Below are positions 34,048 through 46,200 of a stretch of DNA of 64,000 nucleotides, piece by piece. Positions within the stretch are counted from its first letter, which is position 1. Every line of letters begins with the position of its first letter. The notes beneath the pieces are model-generated. The model made no database searches. It was not told where the DNA came from and saw nothing but the letters and a program-made list of their open reading frames with translations. The DNA is from Larix kaempferi (taxonomy: Eukaryota; Streptophyta; Pinopsida; Pinales; Pinaceae), in NCBI GenBank assembly GCA_027924585.1, contig BSBM01000076.1:8589001-8653000 (forward strand), given 5' to 3'. A program made the translations under genes and the position numbers.

Positions 34048-35367
34048 TGTAACGTCCCCAGCTTAACCCTATTGCATTAATATTGTAAATGATGTAAATA
34101 TTGTCATTTAGTCATGGCGAGGAGCTCAAGGCCAAGGCCCCGCCACTGACTTATCGTTTTATGTATCGGCAATTAGAATAGATGCATATGGTTCTTGTGC
34201 TAGCAGTGCACAATGTAAAATCGGACACCATGTAAATATGCAATTTTAATGAAAAACCCACAACCAGCTACGCAATGCAACAAAAGAGATGGGGGCATGA
34301 TCTTTACAAGGAAGAGGGAGAGAAAATAACCGAACCCTTGAGCCAATGGTTTTAATCCATGTGTCAATGAGAAAGCCCATGAACTCTCAACTACCCATTT
34401 GGTCTCATGCACCCAATCATTTAATTCTTCCAAGAATTGGTTGAGACAATAAATGCCTTGGGATGGGAGAGGTATGGCTGTCAATTTTCGTGCATGGGCA
34501 AGCCATCAACTTGGGAAATCGTGTTTTTGCTTGTTGGGAAAGAAAACCCCCACGAAATTGGCCCAAAAGCCATTCTTCACCCATGGCCATTCTTCCTCTC
34601 ACGCAGTTTGAGCTCCCTGAAGTTTATCCTCACGTTTTTTGGCCATAACCCTGCGTTTTTCCATGCTTAGAAACTCGTTTTGGTATTTTGGAGCAGCTGG
34701 GGAAGGAGGGATGCGATTTTGGACTGAGGGAGAGGTCGTTTTTGCCCTTGGGGTGTTTTTTCTGAAATGGGTTGCTCGCCTAGTCGATTTTTCCTAGTGG
34801 CCAATTCGTTTTGAGTCTACCCACTTTTTTCTGGAACTGGTAGAAACCCACTGTTGGGAACTTCACCGTATAGGCGTTTTTCTCATACCCGACACTTATG
34901 CTTTTGATGATGCATGCACCCATCTCTTAACAGCCTGAGAAATCCAATTGCTGATTGGCTTGGCTGAGTTTGATATACCTTTGGCTATGTGAGAGCCTGT
35001 TTTCCCCTTTTCCTTGTGGAGATCATGCCCAGCTCGGGGGTGGCAGTGGTGCTGAGAGATTGAGGAGCACACTGGCCTACGGTTGGGTGGAACGTTGCAA
35101 AAGCGTAGCTGGTTGCTCGGGAACTACTTGGTTTAAGATAAGTATTCTCTTGTGCTATCTTTCAATTGCTTAATTGATGAATATCTTGAATGTATGGTGA
35201 ATGAGTAGTTGAAATTTCCTCTGCTGTGTATAAACAAATAATTACGCATCCTTATATCTCTGTTGTATTATGTGAATTCTTAGTGGTTTAAAATTTATGG
35301 GGCTAGATGCCCGGTTTAACCTCACGATCCTCTCCATCTAGCTGGTAGAATGGGAGGGGACGTGACA
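34048..35367 (+). repeat. Element C 3' LTR (1320 bp)
   Basis: Same length and ends as the 5' LTR, about 12 substitutions. Confidence 0.95.
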
Positions 35368-35964
35368 ACAATCCGCAATTGCAGGTGCGGAAAACCAGAA
35401 CGCAAGTCTGAAAACTTAACGTTTCCGCAATCCGCAATTGCGGGTGCGGAAAGCCAGAATGCAAGTCCGAAAACTTAATGTTTCCGCAATCCGCAATTGC
35501 GGGTGCGGAAAGCCAGAATGCAAGTCCGAAAACTTAACGTTTTCGCAATCCCTTAATCCGCAATTGCGGGTGCGGAATGCCAACACGTAAAATCCAAAAT
35601 TTTGCGGTTCCGCAATCCCGCAATCTCGCAATCCGCAATTGCGGGTGCAGAATGTCAACACACAAAATTTGGAATTCCTCGTTTCCGCAATCTGCAATTG
35701 CGGAAACACCTCATCCGCTCCTGCAACTTGCGGGGCTCATATCTCCCTCGTCCCTTAACCAAATGAGACGATTCTGGTACCGTTGGAAAGATGTTGGAGA
35801 GATCTATGAAATGGTGTGATCCCCTGCCCCACCTGAGAACTCTGATTCTTCCATTTTCCCAAATCAAAATGACGCCCCAAACTTCACCAATACCACGTTA
35901 AAACACTTCTGATATCTTCCTGCAAACTCAGAGTTTGGCCCAAGCAGCCTCAGTGCTGCAACAT
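35368..35964 (-). repeat. Element A leader, primer-site-proximal part, with CCGCAATTGCGG repeats
   Basis: 35372-35705 holds several tandem units of about 60 bp, each with CCGCAATTGCGGGTGCGGA followed by AACTTAACGTTTCCGCAATC-like spacer. The palindromic core CCGCAATTGCGG is the same as in the satellite of element C. A diverged copy continues on the other side of C at 25960-26034, so C landed inside this repeat. No gene. Confidence 0.8.
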
Positions 35965-35978
35965 GGGCTCTAATACCA
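35965..35978 (-). other. Element A primer-binding site (Met-type)
   Basis: Plus-strand GGGCTCTAATACCA, i.e. TGGTATTAGAGC on the element strand, three bases from the 5' LTR; one change from the usual site. Confidence 0.88.
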
Positions 35979-35981
35979 CTC

Positions 35982-37587
35982 TGTCATGTCCCCTCCCATC
36001 ATTCCAAACCACAGAGGGAACATGACTTTAACATGGGGGTGTTTGATTCTTCCCCAAAGCCATAAGACTGAATTTTTACCATTTAAATAAAATGCATACT
36101 GAAATTAGACAGCGGAATTAAAAAAATATTTGCACACACACAAACGGTAATGCATCAACATGTCTATCATGAGCAGAAGATGATTCAACATGCAGAGAAT
36201 CAATCCCATTCCAATGCTATGCACAAATTCCATATCAACCATATTAAGATAATTTAAACCATATCAACACATTGCAGAACACAGAATGCATATAATTTAA
36301 ACCACAGAGAACACTTATCTTTGAGATGAAGCTGTCCAAACAACTGGCTATGTGAGAGAAATTTTCCACCCAACCATAGATCTTTGTCCAGCCTAGATTC
36401 GTTCAGCTGAGAGATCACCCCCAAGCTAGGCTGTGTATCCACTAAGGAGGAACTAAACAGGCTCACTCACAGCCATGGTTTCACTCAACAGTCATGCTAA
36501 TCCAACATACAGTTGGGTTTATCAAGCATGCAATAAGAAAAGGAGGAGGATGCTAAGACAGTGAGCTCAACCACAGAGCTACAGGCATCTCAAATGAACT
36601 CAACAACCATGGCACCCACAATACCTACCTCACCCAACATAAGGAAGGTCCCCTTCTCTACTACACAGTCGCTCAGGCATCCCTTCCCTCCAGTGCTATT
36701 TAGGGTGGGCATAGAAAGGTCCAGCTACTAATTCCTTGAGATTCCCGCCTTCACTAGGTTTATTAAGCAAACCCAACCTCTATTCAATCATTCACACTTG
36801 GATTTCTCACAATTCTGTCATCAAATAACTCAATCCGTCACTAGATTTCTGGGCTATAAAAACTGGGTTTTCCAATGGATTTCGGGGCATTTGATACTCT
36901 CAATTTCGCCCCAAGGTTCATACCTATGGATCCCCCATTGGATTTCACTGTCAATACCAAATTCTGGGCGTTTATGGCACTTTAAAACGTGGGTTATTGC
37001 AAAGTTGCAATTTCTGGTTTTTCTCACTGCTGAGCATGTGTAATGGATGAAAACTGATGTTGGGATGTTTAAAAATGGAATGGGAATGAGGAAAAACCAA
37101 TTCCCATGAGGTAGAGTGACTTGTGGTAAAAGAAAAACAAATCCCATACCTGCCATACGAATTTATGGGCTGCCTACGCTCCATTGAAGCCATGGACTGA
37201 ATTCTTAAACAACTTTCCTACACATAATTAAATGCAACAAAGGAGGTCAAATGGGTTCACAATATGACATTTGGCAGCATATGGTTCATCCCCACAACCG
37301 TCTCACCACTCCCTAGTGGAATACACATCGCCCCTTCTCATTCGTTGCTCCCATAGCCAATTTTTGGTATTTTATTGCAATATTAATATTTACATCAATT
37401 TACAATATCCCATGGCTTAATAGCACATGGATAATAAAATGTCAAATACTTGCTTTTTAAATAAAATTGGAGCATACGCTAGCGGGGCCTTGGCCTTGAG
37501 CTCCACACTAGGAAAACATACATCGCATGTACACAATATTTACATTAAAAGACAATATATCACAAGGGTCAAAATTGGGGTATTACA
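35982..37587 (-). repeat. Element A 5' LTR (right, 1606 bp)
   Basis: Starts TGTCATGTCCCC and ends GGTATTACA on the plus strand. Shared block at about 36358-36470. Confidence 0.92.
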
Positions 37588-37776
37588 CTTCCTCACAGCT
37601 GCTATTGTTTTCTGATAACCTGAATTCCCAACATAATGCACATTGTGCATCTCTTTCAGAACCACATTCCTCAAATCTCTAGATTTTGGCACATACACTT
37701 TGTCCTTGTACAAGAGAATTCCATTCTCTTCCAACTTGTATTGTTCAAACTTTTGAGGCACTTTTTGCTGCTGCAA
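37588..37776 (-). pseudogene. Element B integrase zinc domain, first half
   Basis: VYVPKSRDLRNVVLKEMHNV followed by HYVGNSGYQKTIAAVRK is the His-x-His half of the HHCC zinc domain. The frame then runs straight into the LTR of element A at 37587. The Cys-x2-Cys half is found at 18519 and leftward. This split pair locates the insertion of A within a few codons of the middle of the zinc domain. Confidence 0.85.
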
Positions 37777-37789
37777 TCCATCTCTTACC

Positions 37790-38940
37790 TGCTAGTAATG
37801 CTCATTAGTGGCATTAGTTTCAATGATCCTATCTTTCAAATCAGATGTACTAGTACTAAGAGCTACTACATGCATCTTCCTACTAACTGCATCGACTACT
37901 TTATTCTCCTTACCTTTGATGTGCTTGATATCAAAGTCATATTCACAAAGAAATTGCATCCACCTTCTCTACCTAGAATTCAGAATAGGATGCTCAAACA
38001 AATACTTCAACCCATCATGATCAGTCCTTAATTCAAACTTCTTACCAATTAGGTAGTGTCTCCACATTTTCAAGGCATGAACGATAGCTGCAAGTTCCAG
38101 ATCATGAGTGGCATAGTTATGTTCATGTTCTTTTAGATTTTTGGATTCATAACTAATTACATGGCCATTATGAGTTAATACTCCACCAATAGATTTCTTA
38201 CATGCATCGGTGCACACTATAAAGATTTCATCAAGATCTACAATCTTCAAAATTGGTGCACTAGTAAGCAACTCCTTTAATCTCTGAAAACTGTCTTCAC
38301 ACTTAGAATTCCGATCGGACTTCACACCCTTCCTCTGCAAGGATGTAATAGGATGAGCTAAATTGGAGAACCCTTCAACTAATCTTCGGTAGTATCCCAC
38401 TAATCTAATAAAATATATCATTTCCAATATGTTCCTTAGTGTCGGCCATTCCATAATAGCTCTTATCTTTTTAGGATCCACTGAGATGCCTTCTTCTAAT
38501 ACAATGTGTCCCAAGTACTAAATTCTAATCCGATAGAATGAACACTTACTGAGCTTGGCATACAACTGATTCCCTCTGAGTACTTGCATTACCAATATTA
38601 GATGTTCTTCATGCTCTTCTTTTGACTTGTAGTAGATGAGGATGTCATCTAGGAACACAATTACAAACTTATCCAAATACTTTCCAAAAGGTACCAATGT
38701 AAACTCATAACTCCCATACCTTGTCCTGAATGTTGTCTTACTGATGTCTTCGTTCTTGATTCTGACTTGGTGGTATCTTGACCTCATATATATTTTTGAA
38801 AATACTTTGGCTCCTCTCAACTAGTCAAACAAGTCATCAATTCTCAGTAAGGGATACTTATTTATGATTGTTGCTTTGTTTAGTTGTCTATAGTCTATAC
38901 AAATCTTTAGAGTCCCATCCTTCTTCTTTACAAACAACAC
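37790..38940 (-). pseudogene. Element B reverse transcriptase and RNase H
   Basis: 38820-38518 contains [30 protein letters not shown] and the catalytic [18 protein letters not shown]. Compared with element A, about 17 residues between VPFG and KYLDKF (the LTNAPATF region) are missing without loss of frame. 38514-37969 continues with MGHIVLEEGISVDPKKIRA, RLVGYYRRLVEGFSNLAHP, IVCTDACKKSIGGVLTHNG (RNase H) and [18 protein letters not shown]. It stops at 37969 and picks up again near 37950-37800. Several stops and a frame change at 38515 disable it. Confidence 0.87.
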
Positions 38941-39080
38941 AGGAGCTCCCATAGGTGACACACTAGGCCTTATGTAACCTTTCTTCAAAATCTCTTATGT
39001 ATGCATCTGCAACTCTTTCAATTATGGAGTACTCATTTTGTAAGGTGCTTTAGATGAAGGAACTATTCCTGGTACCAAAT

Positions 39081-39640
39081 CTATAGTGAAATCGATCTCT
39101 CTCTTAGGTGGCATCCTGGCAATTCTTGAAATACATCTGCAAACCCCTGTAACACTGGGTAATATTGTAGTTCTGGTTCTTTTCCTTTCCTTGGTTCTTC
39201 CACGTGAGATGCATACAACTGGAAACCTTTCCTAAAATACTTCTTCAACTGCAAAGTTGTGATATGTCTCATAGATATGGGTCTAGGTATACCTCTCATT
39301 GTCACTTGACTTCCTTCTTCATCCAAACAAGTATAAGTTTTGTTATGACAGTCAAGGATGGAATGATGCGCATCCAACCAATCCATGCCAATCAACACAT
39401 CATATGAGCCTAAAGGTACAATGTTTAGGTTTGAAAAGGTTTTCAGACCATTCATTTCCAAAGAACATTTTTTTACAGTTTCGGTGACTTTCCTCTTGGT
39501 GCATGTAGCCAACTGCACTAGACTTGTTGTTTCAAGCTTTCTTTTCTTCAAATAACATCACTCAACTATGTTGGGTGAAATGTAACTATGGATAGCTCCA
39601 GAATAAATCAAAATAGCTATAGGTATATTAAAAATATTAG
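39081..39640 (-). pseudogene. Element B aspartic protease and linker to RT
   Basis: The frame at 39551-39081 contains LNIVPLGSYDVLIGMDWLDAH, the second half of the protease fold, then MRGIPRPISMRHITTLQLKK and a LQGFADVFQELPG linker typical before RT. The active-site half lies just upstream (about 39620-39570) in a broken frame. Close relative of the element A protease. Confidence 0.8.
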
Positions 39641-39685
39641 TTTCTACCTCAATCATCTGGGACTGATGATCGGCTTGTCTACCAT

Positions 39686-40860
39686 CTAGGGATGCATAGA
39701 TTCTAGGAATACTTCTTCCGACATCACCAACAGTTGAGGCTTCCTGAATGTTGTTAAGTATGCTTTCTTTAAGTGGGAACTGCTTGGCATAATGATAACC
39801 TTTGCATGTCCAACAATCAACAGTTGATCTTGGCTTTCTATCAGAATGTTCTTCCCTTCTGTTGTTCTTTTCTCGTGTTGATAGGTTTTATCACTGTTTC
39901 TGAATGATGGAGGATTGAATCCATTCCTTCTTTGTTCTTTCTTTTCTCTTTTCTTATCCTTCCAGTCCTTCTGATATGGAGCTTTGTTCTTATTCTGGTC
40001 ATATAGGTGCTTTGCTTTCCAAATGGCATCTTTAAGAGTCTTTGGTCTGTCATATTGAATCTTGTCTTTATAGTAATCTGGTAGACCACTAAGGAACCTC
40101 TGGATCTTCACCTTCTCATCCTTTATGAATTCTGAATACTACAAGAGTTCTAGGAAAAAAATTTCATAAGCTTCCATGGTCATGTTGTCGAGCTTGAGTT
40201 CAAAGAACTCCTCCATATTCTTGTCATAGTAGTGCTCTAAGAGATATTCTTTTTGGAAGTATTTCTTGAAATTTCTCCAAGAGATTCAAATGGATGCGTT
40301 ACCTTGCAAATGGTAGATGGATACCCTTGCTTCCATGTTTGATGTGTACTAATGCAATTGGAAAACATTTCTAAGTCCCAGCAACCAATCTTCAACATCT
40401 GCTCCTTACTTTTCTTCTCCATCAAAGGTTGGGGGTTTGATTCTTCTTAGTTCTCCTACCAGTTCATTTTGTGCAAATATTCCCTTCTTATATCTTACTG
40501 GGGATCTTTCAGGGCTGCTTTCTAAGCTACTTGATGAATACTTTTTCTTCTTTTCTGCAGAGACTTTGTGATGAGGTCTTCTTGAGTATGATCTTGATCT
40601 TTCACAATCTCTTATTGGTTCATGTATTATATCTTCTTGGTGGTTCCTTGGAGATGATTTGTGGGTTCTTTGTAATTGTTTCAGGTCATGCATGATTTGT
40701 TCTTGAATGTGAATGATCCTTTCATTATCCTCTATGCATTTTCTGACTGAATCTTCCAAAATTAAGGATTCACTGCTTCTATAATGTCCATTTGATCTTA
40801 CTTCTCTTCTTCCAACATACTTCTCTTCAGGGCTCTATGGCATCTGTCCTTCTTTGAAAT
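39686..40860 (-). pseudogene. Element B gag
   Basis: 40759-40406 has a coil (MEDSVRKCIEDNERIIHIQE), a Ser-Arg-rich middle and ELRRIKPPTFDGEEK, the start of the capsid domain as in element A (PPTFDGEGK). It stops there. 40425-40237 continues in another frame. 40111-39686 has MKIQRFLSGLPDYYKDKIQY, then a Lys-rich tail and, in broken form, a zinc-knuckle region near 39800. At least two frame changes. Confidence 0.82.
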
Positions 40861-41176
40861 CCATCTCCGAGATCTAATGCTATACCTTTCTCTTATTTGT
40901 GTTTCTGAGTCTTTATTCTTCACTAGTTCAATTAGGGGTTTAATAAAAAAATGGTTTTCAATAGTCACATTGCATGTTCATTTATCAACTGACATAATTG
41001 GAGGCTACATTGTGTTCATTGTCAGTCACTGTTAGTACAATAAAATATTCTATTTCAGATATAATTCATAAAACCATCTCCTCCATTCCATAAGGGAGGT
41101 CAAAATTATTTCACAAAAAATTCCAAAACATATTTATAAAGCGGTAGAAGGCCCAACATCCGCAGAGTTGAAACCT

Positions 41177-41190
41177 ATGCTCTGATACCA
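41177..41190 (-). other. Element B primer-binding site (initiator tRNA-Met)
   Basis: Plus-strand ATGCTCTGATACCA, i.e. TGGTATCAGAGCAT on the element strand, three bases from the 5' LTR. Exact match to the common site. Confidence 0.93.
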
Positions 41191-41193
41191 CTA

Positions 41194-43279
41194 TGCCATG
41201 TCCCCAACCCCAAATCCAAGGCCAAGGTCACCCGAAAACCAAAGGCCAAGGTCCCCAACTTGAAATCCAAGGCCAAGGTCACCCGCAAAACCAAGGGAAG
41301 GTTGAATCAAGGTAAATGCACATCCGGATAAGGTTATCTAAGGCTTGGATATCATGCCAATAAGCCAAATAAATAAAACAAGCATCCTTCTTAAAGACAA
41401 GCAAACTAGTGATACAATTCATCTTCCATATGCACATTCTATGCAAGGTAAATGTAAGCATACATGTAAATGGATCTGAACAAGATTTTGACATGTAATG
41501 TAACATCATTCAATCATATCTTCTACATCCATATAGACATTAACAAAATCATATTTTCAAGCTAACTTTAACAATATAAAGAAAAGATCTATAGGCTGCC
41601 ATATTCACCCATATTGGTAGAGCTAGAAACTAGATCTACTAACTGCCACCTACAACAATATTAACATAAGTAAAAACGTATGTAAGGGCTTACATCTACA
41701 TCCATATAAATGACAATAACATCTTATCTCATGGATGTCACCTATATCCATACAAGCCATAATAAAAAATTGGATCCAAGAGCAAATGTACATCAGAATA
41801 CTGTAAATAAGCACATAATAAAATATTCATCACTGAATACCAAACATAGGCATACCACATGAAAAAATCCAGACATGAAAAGTATCATCTACAACCATAT
41901 AAAATCATATCTCAAGGTTGTCACCTACAACCACACATTCCATAAGCAAATAAAATCATTGAGCACATATATTATAAAAATGCAGTAAACAAACATAACA
42001 AGAAATACTCATCTCAATCATGGGAAACTAGCTTCATCACAACAATGTTCCACCCTTCCATAGACATGGAATGCTCATGCATCTTTCAACATGACAGACA
42101 CCCCCGATCGGAGGCCATATATCCACAAGAGAGGTGTTCTCAAACTAACAGGTATGGTGCGCTCATATCAATACTGAAAACATTGCCACACAAAAATAGT
42201 TGTATCTCAGTCACATGGAAAGTTTTTCAACGAAAAAAAGGGTGTTCCTTATAGGAAATATCGCTTTGGACACAATGGAATAGGTCTCACAACCCAAAAA
42301 TGATCATAAATAGGAAAACCATAACATATGTTTGCACCATTTCAACATTGTCAGAAACCACAACTACAACTTTCTCAATCTAAACTTTCCCTTCCATCTA
42401 CACTACTTCATGCAATGGGATTCCCTTCACCACACAGGTCCCTCGGGACATCACCATCCACCGTTGGGATTCATGTGCAGATATTCAGATAGGGACAAGG
42501 ACTCATGTTTTGTTTTTCAAAATCAATCTTCAATCCCCATTACAAGGTCTTCACACCTCATTAAAAGGCCTTCAATCTTCTACAATACAATGCATCTCCT
42601 CCTCAAGAGCATGTATTTCCAAACTCAAGAGAGCATTATACTACACCAGAGAGATCATGAGAAAAACCAAAGAAAAAGAATGAGAGGGAGTTCATTCCAA
42701 TGCACAAATAGCCATTCAAATCCCCAAGTGAGTGATTCGAATTCCAAGAGGGGTAGCTCCAATGGTTAGAGGCCAACTCGAATTCATAGAGGAGTTACTC
42801 ATTCATGAGATTCCATTCCAAAAATAGAAAAAGAGGGTGTATCAAGAGTTGGGAGTTACACTTCAAAGAGTACTGGCTAAAAATAGCTAGTGAGGGTGCA
42901 CTTGTCACGAGGAGTTACAAATGACACCGAATCATGGTCAAGGAAGGTGCGCTAGTCAAGAGATCCCCACCAAACATCCAAGAGGGTGTAATAGTACCTC
43001 CAAAAATGAAAATAACCAAAAATAGGGTCCAACAAGCAATGTTAGGGAGAGCAACAATTCATAGTCCCCAATCCCCTCACATGTGTAGTCCATGCCGCCC
43101 CATTCTCATTAGTTGTCCAAATTGAAACTAGTTGTTTAATTAAATAACAACAACAACAACAACAACAATAATAATAATAATAATAATAATTTCCAAATTC
43201 CATAATTCCTGACACCTAGTGCCCAATAATAAACAAAAATAACAACATATGTTTGGGGCTTAACATCCGGGGCATTACA
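41194..43279 (-). repeat. Element B 5' LTR (right, 2086 bp)
   Basis: Starts TGCCATGTCCCC and ends GGGGCATTACA. It is longer than its partner, partly from a duplicated CCAAGGCCAAGGTCACCCG stretch near its left end and an expanded microsatellite. Shared block at about 42043-42150. Confidence 0.92.
43147..43190. repeat. (CAA)n(TAA)n microsatellite in the B LTR
   Basis: Uninterrupted CAA units followed by TAA units; only a short (TAA) run is found at the matching place in the other LTR (about 17205). Confidence 0.9.
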
Positions 43280-43284
43280 TAAAA

Positions 43285-46200
43285 CTAGTGGTAACATGCC
43301 ATACTTGACTTTGCATTAGACCAAATGAAATAAAGGTTTCGAAAGGAAAATGAAAGAGCACAATAGAATTTGGGACCAGTGCACCATAGAAACTTACTAA
43401 CATATTCTCAGTTTATGTGAATGGGAGGAGTCCCAAGCCTTATTGATAGATCAACAATGGAAATAGGTCAAGATGGCCTCAACCATTGCATCTATCCCAT
43501 CTCAAGTGATGCACATAATGGCACACCTAAATATTCCCTACATTCATGACTTCTTCTCACCCTAGCTGAATGGGTACATATGTGGAATTTGTGTCATCTG
43601 ACCTACCTAGAACTTACATGAATGATGAAACTACTCATCTAGTGCAAGTTGTTGGAACCCCAATTGCTCATTGATGCACCACTACTACTACATTGAAGTA
43701 TAGTTTCTAAAGGCCCAATTGCATTTTTGGACCTCGCGGTGGATGCTCTTTCCAGAATTAGTGAGCCAAGAGGATCTTGCTGATCAATCTAGATTGAAGT
43801 CATTAAAATCTAAACAAAAGTACACCATCACGTAGAGCTCATCGAGAGATTTTTGACGATGTGTGTTTCATCCCAAATGGACACTGTATGCCCGAGATAT
43901 TGCAGTTTGAAGTTTCTTCCAAACATGGAAGAAACGGAAAAAGGGGTGCCACATGGCACACTCAGATTGTGCCACATGTCCTATATGACACTGATGTGGA
44001 AGAACCTAAGGTGCCACATGGAAGATAGCTTGTTGAGTTGGCTGACTAAAGTGGTGAGGTGGTGCTTTCTTGCTCGAATCATATTTTGACATGTGGCAAT
44101 GAAGGTACAATTAGTGTACAGGTGGACCAATCAGAAGCTTCCACGTGGAAATCCGGTTGGCCCTTCAACAGTTTTTCCTACCAAAAATAATAATAAGGTC
44201 GACGGATCAAACCTTGGACCTCTTGCCAATAATCCCAAAGCCTTATGAATGGACCAATGAATGGTTATTATAATGCATTGTATCAATGCATATATTTAAA
44301 GTTTATGGTGGAATAGTTGGGCGGAAAAATGAGATCAGGGATAAGCCCCGACCCCATAATTCATATTGCAATGATCCACATATAACATGTTTTTTTTTAA
44401 GTAAGTACCTACGGGGTTTTGAACTTGTGACCTTCCATTTATAACTTCTCATCTCAATTACTCATTATCAATTGCTCTACTCCTTGTATGCAATCCACAT
44501 ATAGAATATTACCAAGATTGCAACCACACATTTTGACGGGAATCCATAATATGGTGATATCATAATAAAGGGGGTGATCCATGTGGTTGATCCAACTTCC
44601 ACCCATTTATTTTCTCTCCTACCATATATCAACCTCCACGCATTTATTTGAACTCCTACCACATATCCACGGGATTTGAAGTTAATGAATTCACCATATA
44701 TAAAGTGATATATTATGGTTGTGTATCACCAGATATTACTTTGTTACCATATTTATATTATATGGTTCTTTATTACCATATATTTTGGGTTATCATATAT
44801 TTTATTCCTAAAAAGGTATTACATGGTTGTTGTTAACCATATCTTTTATCTTCATGAATTTGGGATCAAATATTTTCAAATCCCATTATATTTGGAGTTG
44901 GGTTATGAACCATTTGGTATATAACTAAGGATATTTTTCTATGTGAAGACAAATTTTGGGGGAGAATAATGATATAATGCCATTATGCCTTTGTAAAATC
45001 TTGTAAACTTGCTCATTTTGTAAAGAGGTTTTTTTTAGCCACTCTTGAGAGGTTGAGAGTGAGAAGCATCATGATTGGAATCCTAGGTCTCTTTTGTAGA
45101 AGCATGAAATCATTTTGTACCTATTGAATAACACATTGTGATGTTGCAACATTCGACTTCATATTAATAAGATCGGTTCCTCCATTTGGAAAGTGGACCC
45201 GGAGACATAGTCCACATCGGACGAACTCTGTTATCATCTGTTGTCTACCTTTTTATGGTTTGCCCCTTTTGATTTTATGCACTTCAATCATTTATGTTCA
45301 AATTAAATATTATTTCATAAAGCATTTTTAAAAGTTATATGTTTAAAAAATTCACACGCAATTCAAGCGTTAGTTAAGATCTGTCATTTTCAGATCACTT
45401 GGTTAAAATTTATTTATTTGCTTCTTTTAGATGCTAATGCTATTTTGTGTTTGTAATAGTATAGTTTATATGAAAATATACTCGCGGGTCCATATTTAGG
45501 TTTTTTGGACTAAATTTTATAGCTATGTTTTGTATAGAATTTTGGAATTGGAAAATTCAAGCATATGGCCTTTAAGCTTGCCCACCTTTCGCAAATTTCC
45601 AATTGTAGAATTCGACCATAATCTTTTATAATATAAACCCTTAACCATTACTATGAAAGAAAAAAATTAGAGTCTATTTAAAGATCAAATAATTGTATCT
45701 TCTCTTCTTCTTTTTTTACTTCTGTATTGTCCCTTTTAATGAATTTGTAAAAACTACGAAAAATTGCAAATTTTGGCCAATTCGACCCTTAGACTAGTAT
45801 TGACCCAAATGCCTCCAAATGGCTCCAAATGATTTTGAATTTGTTTGGAAGGTATTAATACATAAAAATGAGGCTGATGGATGCTTGGAAACTCTCAAAA
45901 TACTTCTGCAACATTCAATTACAATCCGGGAAAGATAGGGCAATTTACTAGTCAAATCGAGGTTCAAATCCCCCAAGGGTAGTGGTCAAAGATGGATCTC
46001 CAAATGCTGTACGAACTTTCCAAATTTCAGAAAAAAGACATGGTACTATTAAAGGACTTCATAGGGCTCCCAAATACATCATCAATCAGTTTCTAAAGGC
46101 TTTTTCAACTCCCATAAATAAGAGGTTTGTGGACATGTCTTCACATAGGGGAAATGCTAGTAAACTTCACCACTTGCAATGAAATTCGAGATTTATGTTC

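Larger units (their letters stand above)
26035..35367 (+). mobile_element. Element C: young non-autonomous LTR retrotransposon (gag-like ORF only)
   Basis: The LTRs at 26035-27354 and 34048-35367 are both 1320 bp, start TGTAACGTCCCC and end GGGGACGTGACA. I count about 12 substitutions and no net indel, near 0.9%, so insertion is recent. Flanks are GCAAT (26030-26034) and ACAAT (35368-35372), one mismatch. A perfect Met primer site and a polypurine tract are present. The 6.7-kb interior has no protease, RT or integrase. It holds a palindromic CpG-rich satellite, an array of about 19 hairpin repeats and a 154-codon CCHC protein. It resembles a LARD or TR-GAG type element dependent on another element for enzymes. 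It sits in the leader of A, in opposite orientation. Confidence 0.93.
18520..37587 (-). mobile_element. Element A: Ty3/gypsy chromovirus inserted in the integrase of B and itself split by C
   Basis: The LTRs at 18520-20126 and 35982-37587 start TGTCAYGTCCCCTCCCATC and end GGGGTATTACA on the plus strand. Minus-strand order is 5' LTR (right), Met-type primer site, leader (containing element C), gag, protease, RT-RNase H-integrase, chromodomain, polypurine tract, 3' LTR. Flanks are CTTCT (18515-18519) and CTTCC (37588-37592), a 5-bp duplication with one change. Joining the flanks brings the two halves of the B integrase together. LTR pairs differ by roughly 5% in the stretches I compared. The longest reading frame is 562 codons, so decay is modest, but frameshifts and stops remain. 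Confidence 0.93.
15291..43279 (-). mobile_element. Element B: Ty3/gypsy chromovirus, split by nested elements A and C
   Basis: The LTRs at 15291-17293 and 41194-43279 both start TGYCATGTCCCCAACC on the plus strand and end ATTACA. They are flanked by the perfect 5-bp duplication TAAAA (15286-15290, 43280-43284), so everything between is one insertion. On the minus strand the order is 5' LTR (right), Met primer site, gag, protease, RT, RNase H, integrase zinc domain, then a 19-kb interruption by element A, then integrase core and chromodomain, polypurine tract and 3' LTR (left). By eye the LTRs differ at about one position in eight plus indels. B must be older than A and C because it contains them. 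All genes are broken. Confidence 0.93.

Noticed and set aside
15291-43279. Two separate elements at 15-18 kb and 37-43 kb
   Set aside because: Perfect TAAAA duplication at the outer ends and complementary halves of one integrase show a single element B split by A.
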